This document shows positions 6,954 to 15,630 of a stretch of 64,000 bases of DNA, piece after piece. The notes below the pieces were generated by a model that had not been told where the DNA came from, searched no databases, and saw only the letters and a list, made by a program, of their open reading frames with translations. The stretch is from Pelagibacterium limicola (lineage in GTDB: Bacteria; Pseudomonadota; Alphaproteobacteria; Rhizobiales; Devosiaceae). The DNA lies in the NCBI RefSeq assembly GCF_015694405.1, contig NZ_JADQDB010000003.1:434001-498000 (forward strand), given 5' to 3'. The position numbers and the translations under genes are program-made. Each line of letters opens with the position of its first letter. Within the stretch, counting starts at the first letter, position 1.

Positions 6954-9900
6954 GGGAAAACTCCGGGTGATGCTCCGCCCGGCCCCAATACCGGGCCGAT
7001 CTGGGCGACCGAAAAGGCGAAGGTCGAGGGCAATGCACCGAAATCGGCGGTCTGGTCGGCGGCGGTGTAGACCGCCTGCGGGGTGCCGCAGTCGATTTCG
7101 CGCACCGGGTCGCCGCCATCGAAAATCCGGACCCGATAGCGTTCGGGGACGAAATCCAGCGGGATATCGCCATATTCCCAACCGCTGCCTGCCGCCCGGC
7201 TGCGCCGGATCCAGCGCAACGTAACATCGCCGCTGACGGGATCGCGTTCGGCGCGAAGGTGGACCGGCGCCAGCGGCAGGGCGGGCGAAAGATCGAACTG
7301 GGCGTTGACGGACGTGCCTTGGGCGTCGTGCGCACCGGCATAGACGCGGAGGGTGCGCGCCGAACCCAGCGCCTCCTGCGGGACGGAAATCCGGGCAATG
7401 CGGCTATCGAGGACAAGGACGGGCGCGCCCGCGCTGGCCGTGCCCGGCTGCGTGCCGCCTAGCCCGCGCAAGACCCGGTCGAGACGATAAAGCCCCGGGC
7501 CGATCAATTCGGCCTCCGCAAAACCGACGATTTCCCAACTGCCATCGTCCAGTCGGACGGCAATCCGGTTGACGCCCGAGAGCGTCGCATCGTCGGTCGC
7601 GGATGCCAGATGGCCCTCTTGAAGCTGCACCAGAAGCGGAACGTCATGTGACCAGACTTCTGCCGGTCCCGACGGCATCGACGCTTCGAGAGCCCCCATG
7701 AACGCGGGCCGGTTCAGGGTTGCGAAGCTGGCCCCCGTTGTCGCGTCGCGGATTTCGATTTCGCCCGGCCAGGGATCGGCAAAGGTGCCGATGGCAAGTT
7801 CGGTCCCGCCGTCCGGCACTGGAAGATGGGCAAAGATGACCAGCGGTGCCGCCTCGATCTGGGGCAACATCGTGCGGAACCGGCGCGGCTCGGGCAGTAC
7901 GGTCGCGGCGACCGCCTCTCCATGGGCTTTCGCACCGATGGTCCGGCTGGTCCCGTCCCGTACCTCACCGACGAGAAACGGCCCGTCCCTCTCGCCATCG
8001 ATCTCGATGAGATCGGCGGGTTCGACAGCCAGCAGGGACGGCGGAAGGAACGTATTGAGCGTATCGCTGCCTCGGCTCATCCGAACGATCATGCTTTGGG
8101 CAGCGGTGCGTGCGGCCGCCGGATCGAGCACCAGCCCGCTATGCTCGGCGGCAACCCTTGTCCCCTTTTGGTTCAGCGCCAGCACCGTCGCGGCCTGATA
8201 GTCCCTGTCCCGGTCGGCATAGGAGAGGGAAAGCGACCCCACCGCTTCCGCAGGATCGCCGCGCCACCGCGAGACGACGGGACCGTCCGCGCGCACGAGA
8301 TCGTCACGCCCCAATGACAGGACATGACGGTCGTCGGGGACGATCCAGCTCATGCCCTCTGGCCCGTCGCGCACGGCAAGGCCGCTGGTTTCGACCAACA
8401 TGGCCGCGATATCGCGCATAGAGGCCACCGCTTCCACGGTGAGCCCCTGGACAAGCGGCGGGGCGACATCGATCCGTGCAACCGGAACGCCGTATTCCCC
8501 GGCCAGCGCGAATATCAGTTCGTCCAGCGCCGCGGCGCCTAGCCTGCCATTGAGCCAGTGACCCGTCGAATAATTGGCGGCATCGGACCAGACGTCATCG
8601 AGCGCCGGGAACGCCGGATAGGGTCGCGCGTCCCAGCACCAGAGATAGATGCGCGAGACATCGAGCATGGCGCCACCCTGCGTCTTCCAGTACGCAAGGT
8701 TCGCACGCAGCATCTGGCGCTGGACGAGCGTGTCCGGGAGGCCCGAGGAGAACCACGGCCGCCTGTCCTCGCTGCTCTTGGGGTCACCGAAGGCATTTGG
8801 CGCGTTCGGCCCCTTGTCCACCGCGCCGCAACCGAGTTCGGTCAGCCAGATCGGCTTGCTGGCAGGCACCCATTCAGTCGGCGTTTCCGAGCGCACGCCT
8901 CCGATGCGGTTGTGATGGGGCTGGCTCCACCAGTTGACGAGGTCCTTGTAGCGCCAGACCCACGCTTCGTCGTGCTCGCCATCGATGATCGGGGTGCGCG
9001 TGCCGGACATGCGATCCGCATCGCTGGCGTAGTGCCAGTCGAACCCCTCCCCACCCGAAATATTGGCCGCAAGGTAACCGGCGTCGTAGATCGATTTGGC
9101 GAGGACTGAATCCGGGTGCCCCTTGCCGTCGCGCCAGTCGGCGAGCGGCATGTAATTGTCGATCCCCACGGCGTCGATATTGGCATCTGCCCAGAGCGGG
9201 TCGAGGTGGAACACCATGTCGCCCGGCGCATCGGGTGGCCGGTAGCCGAAATATTCGGTCCAGTCGGCGGCATATGTGATCTTGGTCCCCGCGCCAACGA
9301 TGCCGCGCACGTCACCGGCCAGAGCTTTGAGCGCGTCGACAAAGGGAAAGCTGGCCGCGCCCGAGCGCACCTGCGTCAGCCCGCGCATTTCCGAGCCGAT
9401 GAGAATGGCGTCGATTCCGCCCGCCGCCTGCGCCAGCCCGGCGTAGTGGAGGATCATCTCCCGATAGCCCGCGTTGACGAAGGCCGTGACCTGCACCGAA
9501 GCCGCGCTCGTGCCGTCCGGCGATCCGACAACGCCCGGCGCGGGGTGGCACGTGATGCACCCGCGCCAGGGATAGCTGGGCTGCCCGGCGGCCAGCGTAT
9601 GGGGATCGGTGAGGTCGTTTGTCTCGGGAATGTCCATCATCACGAAGGGATAGAGCGTCACCCTCAGCCCGCGTGGCCTGAGGTCGGCAATCGCGGCCAG
9701 CACGGCAGCGTCGGAGGGCGTGCCGCCATAGGCCGGGCCGCCATCGTGGCTCGAAACCACATTGGCCGTCGCGCGACTGCGACCGGCCACGGCCCAGTGC
9801 GCATTCTTGATTTCGCGATGGCCCGCTTCGACGCGCGGCTCGACGGTACATTGCCCGCACCGCAAATCGGTGCCGAACCACGCCACCACCAGCCCGACAT

Positions 9901-10684
9901 GTTCGAGATTGGGGCAGAGCGCGGTCAGCTCGTCGATGGAAATATCCCAGTCCGAGCGCAAACCGCTGACATGGGTGTTTTCCGGCGCCGTCCTGCCCAG
10001 GCCGGCTATGCGCACGCGGGGGGAGGGATCATAGCCGAATTCGGTGGCGCCGGGGACGAGGCAGACCGCCCGGATATCGCGCTCCAGTTCTCCCACCGGA
10101 CGGCTGATCTCTGCGCTGATATTGGGAATGCGGTTGCCGAATTGCTTTAATGGCAGGCGCTCGAACACGAGGTAGCACAGCCCGCGATAGCCCGGCACCT
10201 CTGCCCCCTGCCGCGCTGCCATGAACCCATCCGGCTGCTGATCGGCGGTGCCGCGATAAAAGCGGATATTGAGCCCCTCGGTTTCAAGCAGCTTGCCATC
10301 GGCCCAGATGCGCCCGAGATGGGCAACCGGGCCCTCGCAGAGCGCCAGCGCGAAGCTCGCGACAATCGCATCTTCTTCCTGGCCCGCGCCAAATCCCTTT
10401 GCCCCTGCGGACTGGCCGGGGAGGCGTTCGAGATCGGTGGCCCAGATGATGTTCCCGGCAATCCGGCTCCAGCCGTAGACACGTGGCACGGGCACGCCTT
10501 CGCTCGAACCGGTCAGACGGATATCGCTGCCGGCGCGCGAGGGTTGCGCCGATTGCCCGAAGATCGCGGAGTCCACCGCGCTCCCGGCGAGCGCGCCGAG
10601 CGCCCGCCCGATGGTCGCGCCCACCGGGCCGCCGAGGAGACCGCCAACGACCTGTCCGGCCAGCGAAAGAGCGAGAGTTGCCAT
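6950..10684 (-). CDS. GTA gp15-like host-specificity / TIM-barrel tail protein
   Basis: 1244-aa protein, the largest of the cluster. The N terminus has a Gly/Ala-rich hydrophobic stretch (VVGGLLGGPVGATIGRALG). The central third is a GTA TIM-barrel domain (PF13547-like) with DAILIGSEMRGLTQVRSG and the acidic KPIWLTELGCGAVDKGPNAP, which resemble glycosidase active-site strands. A phage-tail-3 type domain follows (around residues 790-950), and the C terminus is fibronectin-like (TLRWIRRSRAAGSGWEYGDI). In RcGTA the homologous g15 product forms the central baseplate or megatron that contacts the host and may process peptidoglycan. Its stop overlaps the DUF2793 start (ATGA), and the NlpC/P60 gene lies immediately upstream with no gap. 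Confidence 0.9.
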   Translation of the reverse strand: MATLALSLAGQVVGGLLGGPVGATIGRALGALAGSAVDSAIFGQSAQPSRAGSDIRLTGSSEGVPVPRVYGWSRIAGNIIWATDLERLPGQSAGAKGFGAGQEEDAIVASFALALCEGPVAHLGRIWADGKLLETEGLNIRFYRGTADQQPDGFMAARQGAEVPGYRGLCYLVFERLPLKQFGNRIPNISAEISRPVGELERDIRAVCLVPGATEFGYDPSPRVRIAGLGRTAPENTHVSGLRSDWDISIDELTALCPNLEHVGLVVAWFGTDLRCGQCTVEPRVEAGHREIKNAHWAVAGRSRATANVVSSHDGGPAYGGTPSDAAVLAAIADLRPRGLRVTLYPFVMMDIPETNDLTDPHTLAAGQPSYPWRGCITCHPAPGVVGSPDGTSAASVQVTAFVNAGYREMILHYAGLAQAAGGIDAILIGSEMRGLTQVRSGAASFPFVDALKALAGDVRGIVGAGTKITYAADWTEYFGYRPPDAPGDMVFHLDPLWADANIDAVGIDNYMPLADWRDGKGHPDSVLAKSIYDAGYLAANISGGEGFDWHYASDADRMSGTRTPIIDGEHDEAWVWRYKDLVNWWSQPHHNRIGGVRSETPTEWVPASKPIWLTELGCGAVDKGPNAPNAFGDPKSSEDRRPWFSSGLPDTLVQRQMLRANLAYWKTQGGAMLDVSRIYLWCWDARPYPAFPALDDVWSDAANYSTGHWLNGRLGAAALDELIFALAGEYGVPVARIDVAPPLVQGLTVEAVASMRDIAAMLVETSGLAVRDGPEGMSWIVPDDRHVLSLGRDDLVRADGPVVSRWRGDPAEAVGSLSLSYADRDRDYQAATVLALNQKGTRVAAEHSGLVLDPAAARTAAQSMIVRMSRGSDTLNTFLPPSLLAVEPADLIEIDGERDGPFLVGEVRDGTSRTIGAKAHGEAVAATVLPEPRRFRTMLPQIEAAPLVIFAHLPVPDGGTELAIGTFADPWPGEIEIRDATTGASFATLNRPAFMGALEASMPSGPAEVWSHDVPLLVQLQEGHLASATDDATLSGVNRIAVRLDDGSWEIVGFAEAELIGPGLYRLDRVLRGLGGTQPGTASAGAPVLVLDSRIARISVPQEALGSARTLRVYAGAHDAQGTSVNAQFDLSPALPLAPVHLRAERDPVSGDVTLRWIRRSRAAGSGWEYGDIPLDFVPERYRVRIFDGGDPVREIDCGTPQAVYTAADQTADFGALPSTFAFSVAQIGPVLGPGGASPGVFP

Positions 10685-11107
10685 TCAGTGTTTTTCCGGA
10701 AAGATGAAGACGCGCGCGATGCGCCGTCGCCAGGCATCGGTCAGCGCGGCCTCGACCACGCCGAGATGTTCTTGCGCATGGATGAACCGGCTCTCCTCGG
10801 CCAAGATCCCGCAATGGCGGGGCGGCCTGTGGCGGATGAGCGCGAAGACGATAAGGTCGCCGGGCTGGGGCGGACCGTCGCGGACGATGAGGTGGCGCAG
10901 CGCCGCCGCCTCGAGACCGTTCCCCGCGCCCCTATCGCGCCAGTCTGCGCTATAGGGCGGCACCGTTTGCGGCTCGGCGCCATAGATCGTGCGCCAGACC
11001 CCGCGCACCAGCCCCAGGCAGTCGCACCCTGCGCCGCGCGCCGCCGCCTGATGGCGATAGGGCGTGCCGAGCCAGCGGCGGGTTTCAGCGACGATTTCAG
11101 CCTTCAT
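10685..11107 (-). CDS. NlpC/P60 tail-associated cell-wall peptidase (gp14-like)
   Basis: 140-aa NlpC/P60 peptidase of the phage/GTA subgroup (TIGR02219-like). The catalytic cysteine is Cys30 in GAGCDCLGLVRGVWR, and the catalytic His is expected in RHCGILAEESRFIHA. The N terminus (ETRRWLGTPYRHQAAARG) is typical. It is predicted to cut peptide bonds in peptidoglycan during DNA delivery and to be part of the tail tip. The start codon overlaps the end of the DUF2163 gene by four bases, and the stop abuts the gp15-like gene, so it is in the middle of a tightly coupled run. Confidence 0.9.
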   Translation of the reverse strand: MKAEIVAETRRWLGTPYRHQAAARGAGCDCLGLVRGVWRTIYGAEPQTVPPYSADWRDRGAGNGLEAAALRHLIVRDGPPQPGDLIVFALIRHRPPRHCGILAEESRFIHAQEHLGVVEAALTDAWRRRIARVFIFPEKH

Positions 11108-11982
11108 CGCACCATCACGCCGCCATCGAGGCGGTCTGATGTATTGGGGTAACGCATTACGAAATCGATTCCGGGGATATGGGGAAAGCCTTGAAAATTA
11201 ACGCCGTTTCCGAACTTGGCGCTGCAGGTCCCGAATTGTTTGTCGCAACCGGCATAGGCGGTCAACGTGTCGCCAAGCCCGACCCAGTCTCCCACCGGAC
11301 CCGCAAAGCCCAGCACGCCGCCCGCCTGCCGCACCACCAGATCGTCGATCCCCTCGCGCCGGCCGGACGACCAGCGCACATGGCCATGCGCGAACCAGCC
11401 GTCTTCAAAATCGTCCAGGCCATCGACAAAAATCGTCATTGCGTCGCCAATCGCCGTCACCGTGGCTTCGCCGCGATATGGTGCCTGTTCAAGGTCGATC
11501 CCGCACCGCCCATCGCCCAACCTTGCATCGCAAAGATGCTGATAGAGCCTGCCCTTGGGGACGTTGAGCGCGTGCTGGCCCGAGCGCAGTTCGGCGCGGA
11601 ACACGCCGTCCTCGCGCACGATCTCGCCTATGGTGTCGGCGCGGATCAGTGCGCGTTGGCTCACGTCGCGCCAGTTGACGCGCCAGCTTTCGACGCGCGC
11701 GCCGTCATAGCGCCCGAGCAGGATGTCATCTTCCGAAATCGTCTCGGAATGGAGCACACCGAGCACTTCCGATGTCGATGTCTGTGCACCCGAGCGCTCG
11801 ACCGTTTCGGACCCGTCGAGCCCGTGCGCGGGCACGAAGAACGTACCTTCAAAATCCAGCGCCATGTCGTGATCGGTAAATCCTAGCACGATGCCGTCGC
11901 GCCGGACGATCCGCCAGCACCAGCACAGCGTCGTCGCACCGCTCGCGATATGGCCGGCAAAGCCAGGGTCGAAAGTCCTCAT
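11104..11982 (-). CDS. DUF2163 baseplate-hub protein (gp13-like)
   Basis: 292-aa protein of the family annotated as phage conserved protein BR0599 / DUF2163. Recognisable stretches are GATTLCWCWRIVRRDGIVLG near the N terminus, LGFTDHDMALDFEGTFF, and a C-terminal cysteine-containing segment (YAGCDKQFGTCSAKFGN, then FQGFPHIPGIDF) characteristic of the family. In RcGTA the equivalent gp13 is a baseplate hub component that carries a bound Fe-S-like cluster formed by conserved cysteines; Cys residues are present here in the same region, but I cannot confirm the geometry. It overlaps the genes on both sides by four bases. Confidence 0.88.
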   Translation of the reverse strand: MRTFDPGFAGHIASGATTLCWCWRIVRRDGIVLGFTDHDMALDFEGTFFVPAHGLDGSETVERSGAQTSTSEVLGVLHSETISEDDILLGRYDGARVESWRVNWRDVSQRALIRADTIGEIVREDGVFRAELRSGQHALNVPKGRLYQHLCDARLGDGRCGIDLEQAPYRGEATVTAIGDAMTIFVDGLDDFEDGWFAHGHVRWSSGRREGIDDLVVRQAGGVLGFAGPVGDWVGLGDTLTAYAGCDKQFGTCSAKFGNGVNFQGFPHIPGIDFVMRYPNTSDRLDGGVMVR

Positions 11983-12611
11983 TCGTCCAGCACCTCGATC
12001 AGCGAAATGTTGGGCGCGACCGCAGCGTCGAACCCCGAAAGCTCGATATCCAGGCGGTCGGTATCGAAGCGCACCGGCACGTCGAACAGGAAACCCGCCG
12101 TCACGGCCTGACCATCAGCGGGCGCGGCGTCGAAGGTGACGATCCCCGTCAACGGATCGACGGCGAAGTCCGCACCGCTCGCTGCCACGCCATCGACGGC
12201 AATGACGACGCTCCCCGCCACCGGCTTGGTGATCTGGCGCATCCACGGATCGAAACTGCCGCCATAGCGCTTGGTGAGCTGGAAGGCCGTCGTCTCCCCG
12301 TCGCCGGTGCCGATCTGCTGGTCGAGCCCGGTTGGCGCCTGCCCGTCGTTCCGCGACGCATGGTCCAGCGCGTCGCGCCAGAGAAAACTATGGAAACGCC
12401 CCCGCCGCTCCTCGAAGAAGACGAGCACGGCCTGCATGTCGGCCTTCGATTTGATACCGTAACCGGCATTGTACCGCCGCCGAGAGCGCGCCCATCGGCT
12501 ATTGCGCTCCTCGCGCCCGGAGGCGAGCGTTGTCACATCGGTCAACCGCTGCGGCCCACCCACCGCGCCAAGCGCGATATCGAGCGGGAAGCGGACTGGA
12601 TGGAAAGGCAT
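11979..12611 (-). CDS. DUF2460 distal tail protein (gp12-like)
   Basis: 210-aa protein of the TIGR02217/DUF2460 family, the distal tail protein of GTAs. The start is taken as ATG at 12611, which is preceded by AAGGAAAA and followed by the usual MPFHPVRFPLDIALGAVGGP opening. Further family landmarks are GREERNSRWARSRRRYNAG and FFEERRGRFHSFLWRD. It should sit between the tail tube and the baseplate hub. A 154-base gap containing an inverted-repeat element separates it from the tape-measure gene upstream, the only large gap within the tail block. Confidence 0.88.
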   Translation of the reverse strand: MPFHPVRFPLDIALGAVGGPQRLTDVTTLASGREERNSRWARSRRRYNAGYGIKSKADMQAVLVFFEERRGRFHSFLWRDALDHASRNDGQAPTGLDQQIGTGDGETTAFQLTKRYGGSFDPWMRQITKPVAGSVVIAVDGVAASGADFAVDPLTGIVTFDAAPADGQAVTAGFLFDVPVRFDTDRLDIELSGFDAAVAPNISLIEVLDE

Positions 12612-12628
12612 TTTTGATTTTCCTTGTA

Positions 12629-12750
12629 CCCCCACCCCTAGCCCCTCCCCTCAAGGGGGAGGGGGACGGCATCGTGGAAGGGGTGGATGACTGCCAAAAG
12701 CGCTGAATAGATTCCCCTCCCCCTTGAGGGGAGGGCCTAGGGGTGGGGGT
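12629..12750. repeat. Inverted-repeat intergenic element, copy A
   Basis: The ends are long inverted repeats: CCCCCACCCCTAGCCCCTCC at the left and its near complement GGAGGGCCTAGGGGTGGGGG at the right. Each end also forms its own hairpin (CCCCTCAAGGGG-type). The centre is about 50 bases of unrelated sequence. A second copy lies at 17773-17889. It resembles a small non-autonomous palindromic element; there is no coding capacity. Confidence 0.75.
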
Positions 12751-12765
12751 GAGCGATGCCCAACC

Positions 12766-13311
12766 TCAACTCCCCCGCCCGCCCCTGCGCACCGCGCGCA
12801 ACAGCATCGCGCTCACCTCCGCCTCGGCGGCAAGAAAGCTCCGGGCGTCGGAGGCCGTGACGTTGAAATTGACCGTCACCGATCCACCGCCACCGGCGAC
12901 GCCCAGCCGGCCGTCCGACCCGCGCTGCAGCGGTATGATGGCTTCCGGACCCGCCTCCCCAGCCAAGCCCCACTGCGCGGGCATGGGAAAATATGTCGCC
13001 GTTCCGACGATGCCACCCTTTGCGAAGGGCTTGATGCCGCCGACCGCGGGATTGAGCGCAGAAAAGAGGCTCTCGATCCCGCCCGAAATCATCGTCCCAA
13101 GCGGCTTGAGCGCGGCCTTCAAGGCAATATCGGCGAAGGCGCGGCCGATGTCGCTCAGCAGCGAGCGAAGGGAGCGGCCTTCTAGAATGGCGTTGCGCAG
13201 GTTGCGTGTAAGCGCCGAACCCACGGACTGCCCCAGGTCCCGGATGCGTTCAAGCTCCACTGAGACGTCCGAAAGTTCCTTGTCAAACGCCTCGCCGAAA
13301 AGCTCAGCCAT
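12766..13311 (-). CDS. Short tail tape-measure protein (gp11-like)
   Basis: 181-aa protein beginning MAELFGEAFDKEL at ATG 13311. An alternative ATG at 13323 adds four residues. Residues 10-100 are amphipathic helix (LSDVSVELERIRDLGQSVGS and onward), and the C terminus is Gly-rich (KPFAKGGIVGTATYF and AGEAGPEAIIPLQRG), the pattern of the C-terminal part of phage tape-measure proteins. The length is close to that of RcGTA gp11, which serves a very short tail, and much shorter than in long-tailed phages. It overlaps the end of the gp10.1-like gene by eight bases. Confidence 0.82.
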   Translation of the reverse strand: MAELFGEAFDKELSDVSVELERIRDLGQSVGSALTRNLRNAILEGRSLRSLLSDIGRAFADIALKAALKPLGTMISGGIESLFSALNPAVGGIKPFAKGGIVGTATYFPMPAQWGLAGEAGPEAIIPLQRGSDGRLGVAGGGGSVTVNFNVTASDARSFLAAEAEVSAMLLRAVRRGGRGS

Positions 13312-13507
13312 TGTTGCCTCCATCGGGATGCAGCGCCATAAGCGTTTCGAGCGCTTGCCGGTCGAGCGGCCCCGTCGCGCCACGCCCGGAAAGTCCGGCA
13401 TGTGCCGCAGCCAGTTCGCGCGGCGTCGTTGTCCAGAAAACCGGCGGCGGCAGGCGCAACACGCCAAGCCCGAACCGCATCATCTCGCTCCAGGGCAACC
13501 GGCTCAT
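13304..13507 (-). CDS. Tail assembly chaperone, gp10.1-like
   Basis: 67-aa protein starting at ATG 13507, which overlaps the stop of the preceding TAC gene as ATGA. The sequence MSRLPWSEMMRFGLGVLRLP and WTTTPRELAAAHAGL matches the small TIGR02216-type protein that follows gp10 in GTA clusters. It is predicted to assist tape-measure or tail-tube assembly. The gene is easily missed because of its size and because it overlaps genes on both sides. Confidence 0.8.
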   Translation of the reverse strand: MSRLPWSEMMRFGLGVLRLPPPVFWTTTPRELAAAHAGLSGRGATGPLDRQALETLMALHPDGGNNG

Positions 13508-13818
13508 TGCGCCTCTCCGAAAGTGGCCTTTAAAAGCCGCACGACGATGTCCGCCGCGCCCCTGAGCCCGCCTTCGATGGAAAGCCGAGCCAGGTCGTCG
13601 TCGGTCACCGGATTGCCCGCCCCGCGCAGGCCCGCGCCCAGAATGGCGGTCAGATCCCGCGCCGAAATCCGCCCCTCCGCAAACCGCTCGACAAGCCCGT
13701 TGAGATCGCCCGCCTGCAATCTCGCCTCCAGCTCCGCGAGGGCGCCGAGTGTTAGGCATAGCGTCATCGTCTCGCCGCCGATCTCGGCGTCGATTTCACC
13801 CCTTTGGGGATTGGCCAT
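13504..13818 (-). CDS. Tail assembly chaperone (gp10-like, phage TAC family)
   Basis: 104-aa protein of the GTA TAC_11-type family. The N terminus MANPQRGEIDAEIGGETMTL followed by CLTLGALAELEARL is the diagnostic part, with an acidic helical C terminus (DDDLARLSIEGGLRGAADIV). In related tails this protein and the next one act as tape-measure chaperones that are not kept in the particle. It is separated by 12 bases from the major tail protein gene and overlaps the gp10.1-like gene by four. Confidence 0.85.
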   Translation of the reverse strand: MANPQRGEIDAEIGGETMTLCLTLGALAELEARLQAGDLNGLVERFAEGRISARDLTAILGAGLRGAGNPVTDDDLARLSIEGGLRGAADIVVRLLKATFGEAQ

Positions 13819-13830
13819 TTGGTTTAGCTC

Positions 13831-14244
13831 CTAATCCGCCAGAAACATAATCTCGCCCGCGCTTTCCAGCGCCAGCTCGAAGGTCACCTCGCCGGCATGG
13901 TCCCCGGCAAACTCCAGCGCCACGATCTGGAACGGGCCCTGGACGATGCCGAAGTCGGGCAGGATGAGCTGCCAGTCGCGGATCGTCCCGGAAAAGAACA
14001 GCGCGCGGACTTCGGCGTCCGAAGCCCGGTCCTTGAAAATCCCCGCGCCCGAAACCGAGGCGCGCTTGATGCCCCCGCCGGCCAGCAGTTCGCGCCAGCG
14101 TCCGGCGCTTTCAGCGTCGGTCGTATCGACGCTTGCGGCGTTGAAGGCGAGGCTGCGCGTGCGCAATCCCGCTACGGTGAGAAACCCGCCCGACCCGGTC
14201 TGGTCGAGCTTTAACAGCATGTCCTTGCCGCTCTGGGCCGTCAT
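13831..14244 (-). CDS. Major tail tube protein (gp9-like)
   Basis: 137-aa TP901-1-type major tail protein. The opening MTAQSGKDMLLKLDQTGSGG and VAGLRTRSLAFNAASVDTTD, and the central GRWRELLAGGGIKRASVSGA, are typical of this family. It should polymerise into the tail tube. The gene lies four bases downstream of the gp8-like gene. Nothing unusual is seen in its length or composition. Confidence 0.9.
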   Translation of the reverse strand: MTAQSGKDMLLKLDQTGSGGFLTVAGLRTRSLAFNAASVDTTDAESAGRWRELLAGGGIKRASVSGAGIFKDRASDAEVRALFFSGTIRDWQLILPDFGIVQGPFQIVALEFAGDHAGEVTFELALESAGEIMFLAD

Positions 14245-14248
14245 CAGG

Positions 14249-14656
14249 TCAATCCTTGGGTTCGGAGAGAAATCGGAAGGTCACCGCCGCCCGCGCGCGA
14301 CCAGACGAGAGATCGATGGTCGTTTCGGTTCGGACCTGGCGGCGCACGGTCAGCACGTGGTGGTCCGGCGCGATGACACCGGCCACCGCAACCCGCTCCA
14401 CGCGGTCGGCGATTTCGAGCGCGGCGCGGCGCGAGGGTTGCGGGGACCAGCAATGGACAGTCATCCGGTGCTCGTGCCCCGGCGTCTCGTCGCCGTCGCG
14501 CGGCGCTGCATCGTGGCTCAGAATGGTGACATAGGGCGGCTGGCGGCCCTTTGGCGGAGCATCGAACACCGCCCCCGCGCCCACGAGGAGAGTCAGTGCG
14601 GCATCGGCCGACCAGGCGGAAACCAGCGCGGTCTGGATATCGTCGATAACGTTCAT
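14249..14656 (-). CDS. Tail terminator, DUF3168 (gp8-like)
   Basis: 135-aa protein starting at ATG 14656 (MNVIDDIQTALVSAWSADAA). The DUF3168 signature continues with PPYVTILSHDAAPRDGDETP and HEHRMTVHCWSPQPSRRAA, and ends with ARAAVTFRFLSEPKD. In RcGTA the gp8 protein is the tail terminator that caps the tube at the head-tail junction. The start lies six bases upstream of the stop of the head-closure gene, so the genes are tightly packed. Confidence 0.88.
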   Translation of the reverse strand: MNVIDDIQTALVSAWSADAALTLLVGAGAVFDAPPKGRQPPYVTILSHDAAPRDGDETPGHEHRMTVHCWSPQPSRRAALEIADRVERVAVAGVIAPDHHVLTVRRQVRTETTIDLSSGRARAAVTFRFLSEPKD

Positions 14657-14661
14657 CGCCC

Positions 14662-15003
14662 CTACCCCACCATAGCCGTTTCGATGCAGAGGCAGGCGAG
14701 ATAAGCGCGGCGTCCGTTGATGTCTTCGGCTTCGACGATTTCGAGCGCCCGCCCGCGATAGAGGATGCGGTCGCCGGGCTTGAGATCCTTGCGGAAGCGC
14801 ATGGTCACCGCATGGGTGGAGGTGGCCGCACGACCATCCCCCTCGCGCGCAAACCGTGCCGATCGCGCGCGGACCCGCGCCCACACGCTGGTGATCGGCA
14901 TGAACAGCGTCTCATGCCCGCCATCGGGCGCAACGGTCATCTCGCGGCGTTGCAGGTGCACGCGGTCGCGGAGCGAGCCAAGCGGAGGCGATGCTTCCCT
15001 CAT
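14662..15003 (-). CDS. Head-tail joining / head closure protein (gp7-like)
   Basis: 113-aa protein of the phage head-tail joining family (PF05521-like). Typical elements are LGSLRDRVHLQRREMT at the N terminus, SVWARVRARSARFA in the middle, and the DRILYRGRALEIVEAEDING strand pair. It acts as the stopper between connector and tail. Its ATG overlaps the TGA of the adaptor gene by four bases. Confidence 0.88.
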   Translation of the reverse strand: MREASPPLGSLRDRVHLQRREMTVAPDGGHETLFMPITSVWARVRARSARFAREGDGRAATSTHAVTMRFRKDLKPGDRILYRGRALEIVEAEDINGRRAYLACLCIETAMVG

Positions 15004-15569
15004 AGTCGCACCCTTTTGTAATTGGTGAGAATGCGCTCGAAACCCGAGGGGATGATGCCGGCTGCACCGACGACCAGCACGGCATCGCGGTTCTCGTACC
15101 AGTAGGCAACCAGCGTCAGCAGGGCCTGGATGAGATCGGCGGGCACGTCCTCGGGCGCGCTGCCGTAGCCGGCCGTATAGTCGATCTCGATGCCCAGCCG
15201 TGTGCGGAGCGCCGGGCGGTTTCCCGGCAGGATCGCGCGCGGCGGCACGCCCTGCCCATCGAGCAGCACGCCATCGGAATCGACAAAATGCGGTTCGCCT
15301 TGCGCGTCGTAGGTGCGGATTTCGTCGATAGCCAGGGCCGGGCCGACCGGCAGGGTAACGATGCCGTTTTCCGGCCAGTCGTCGCGCACCAGCCGCCAGC
15401 GCTGCTCGAGCAGGGCCCGGCCGGTGATACCCTCGATATGGATGCGCGCCGCAGTGACAAGGCTCTCGATCAGCCCGTCCTCGGCGCCGTCTTCCACGCG
15501 CAGATGCACCTTGGCCTGCGCGAGCGAAACCGGCTCCTGCGCGGGTCCCGCGAGAAGGAAGGAAGTCAT
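15000..15569 (-). CDS. Head-tail adaptor (gp6-like, phiE125 gp8 family)
   Basis: 189-aa connector protein. The helical N-terminal part contains PVSLAQAKVHLRVEDGAEDG and LIESLVTAARIHIEGITGRA, the common opening of the TIGR02215/phage connector family. The central portion is beta-rich (GIVTLPVGPALAIDEIRTYD), and the C terminus has GYGSAPEDVPADLIQALLTL. It binds beneath the portal in assembled particles. A 61-base gap separates it from the capsid gene upstream. Confidence 0.88.
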   Translation of the reverse strand: MTSFLLAGPAQEPVSLAQAKVHLRVEDGAEDGLIESLVTAARIHIEGITGRALLEQRWRLVRDDWPENGIVTLPVGPALAIDEIRTYDAQGEPHFVDSDGVLLDGQGVPPRAILPGNRPALRTRLGIEIDYTAGYGSAPEDVPADLIQALLTLVAYWYENRDAVLVVGAAGIIPSGFERILTNYKRVRL

Positions 15570-15630
15570 CGTTGTTTCTCTTTATTTGTTGGCAGGAACG
15601 AGCGCGGACTGGCCGCGCTCGCCGAGAGCC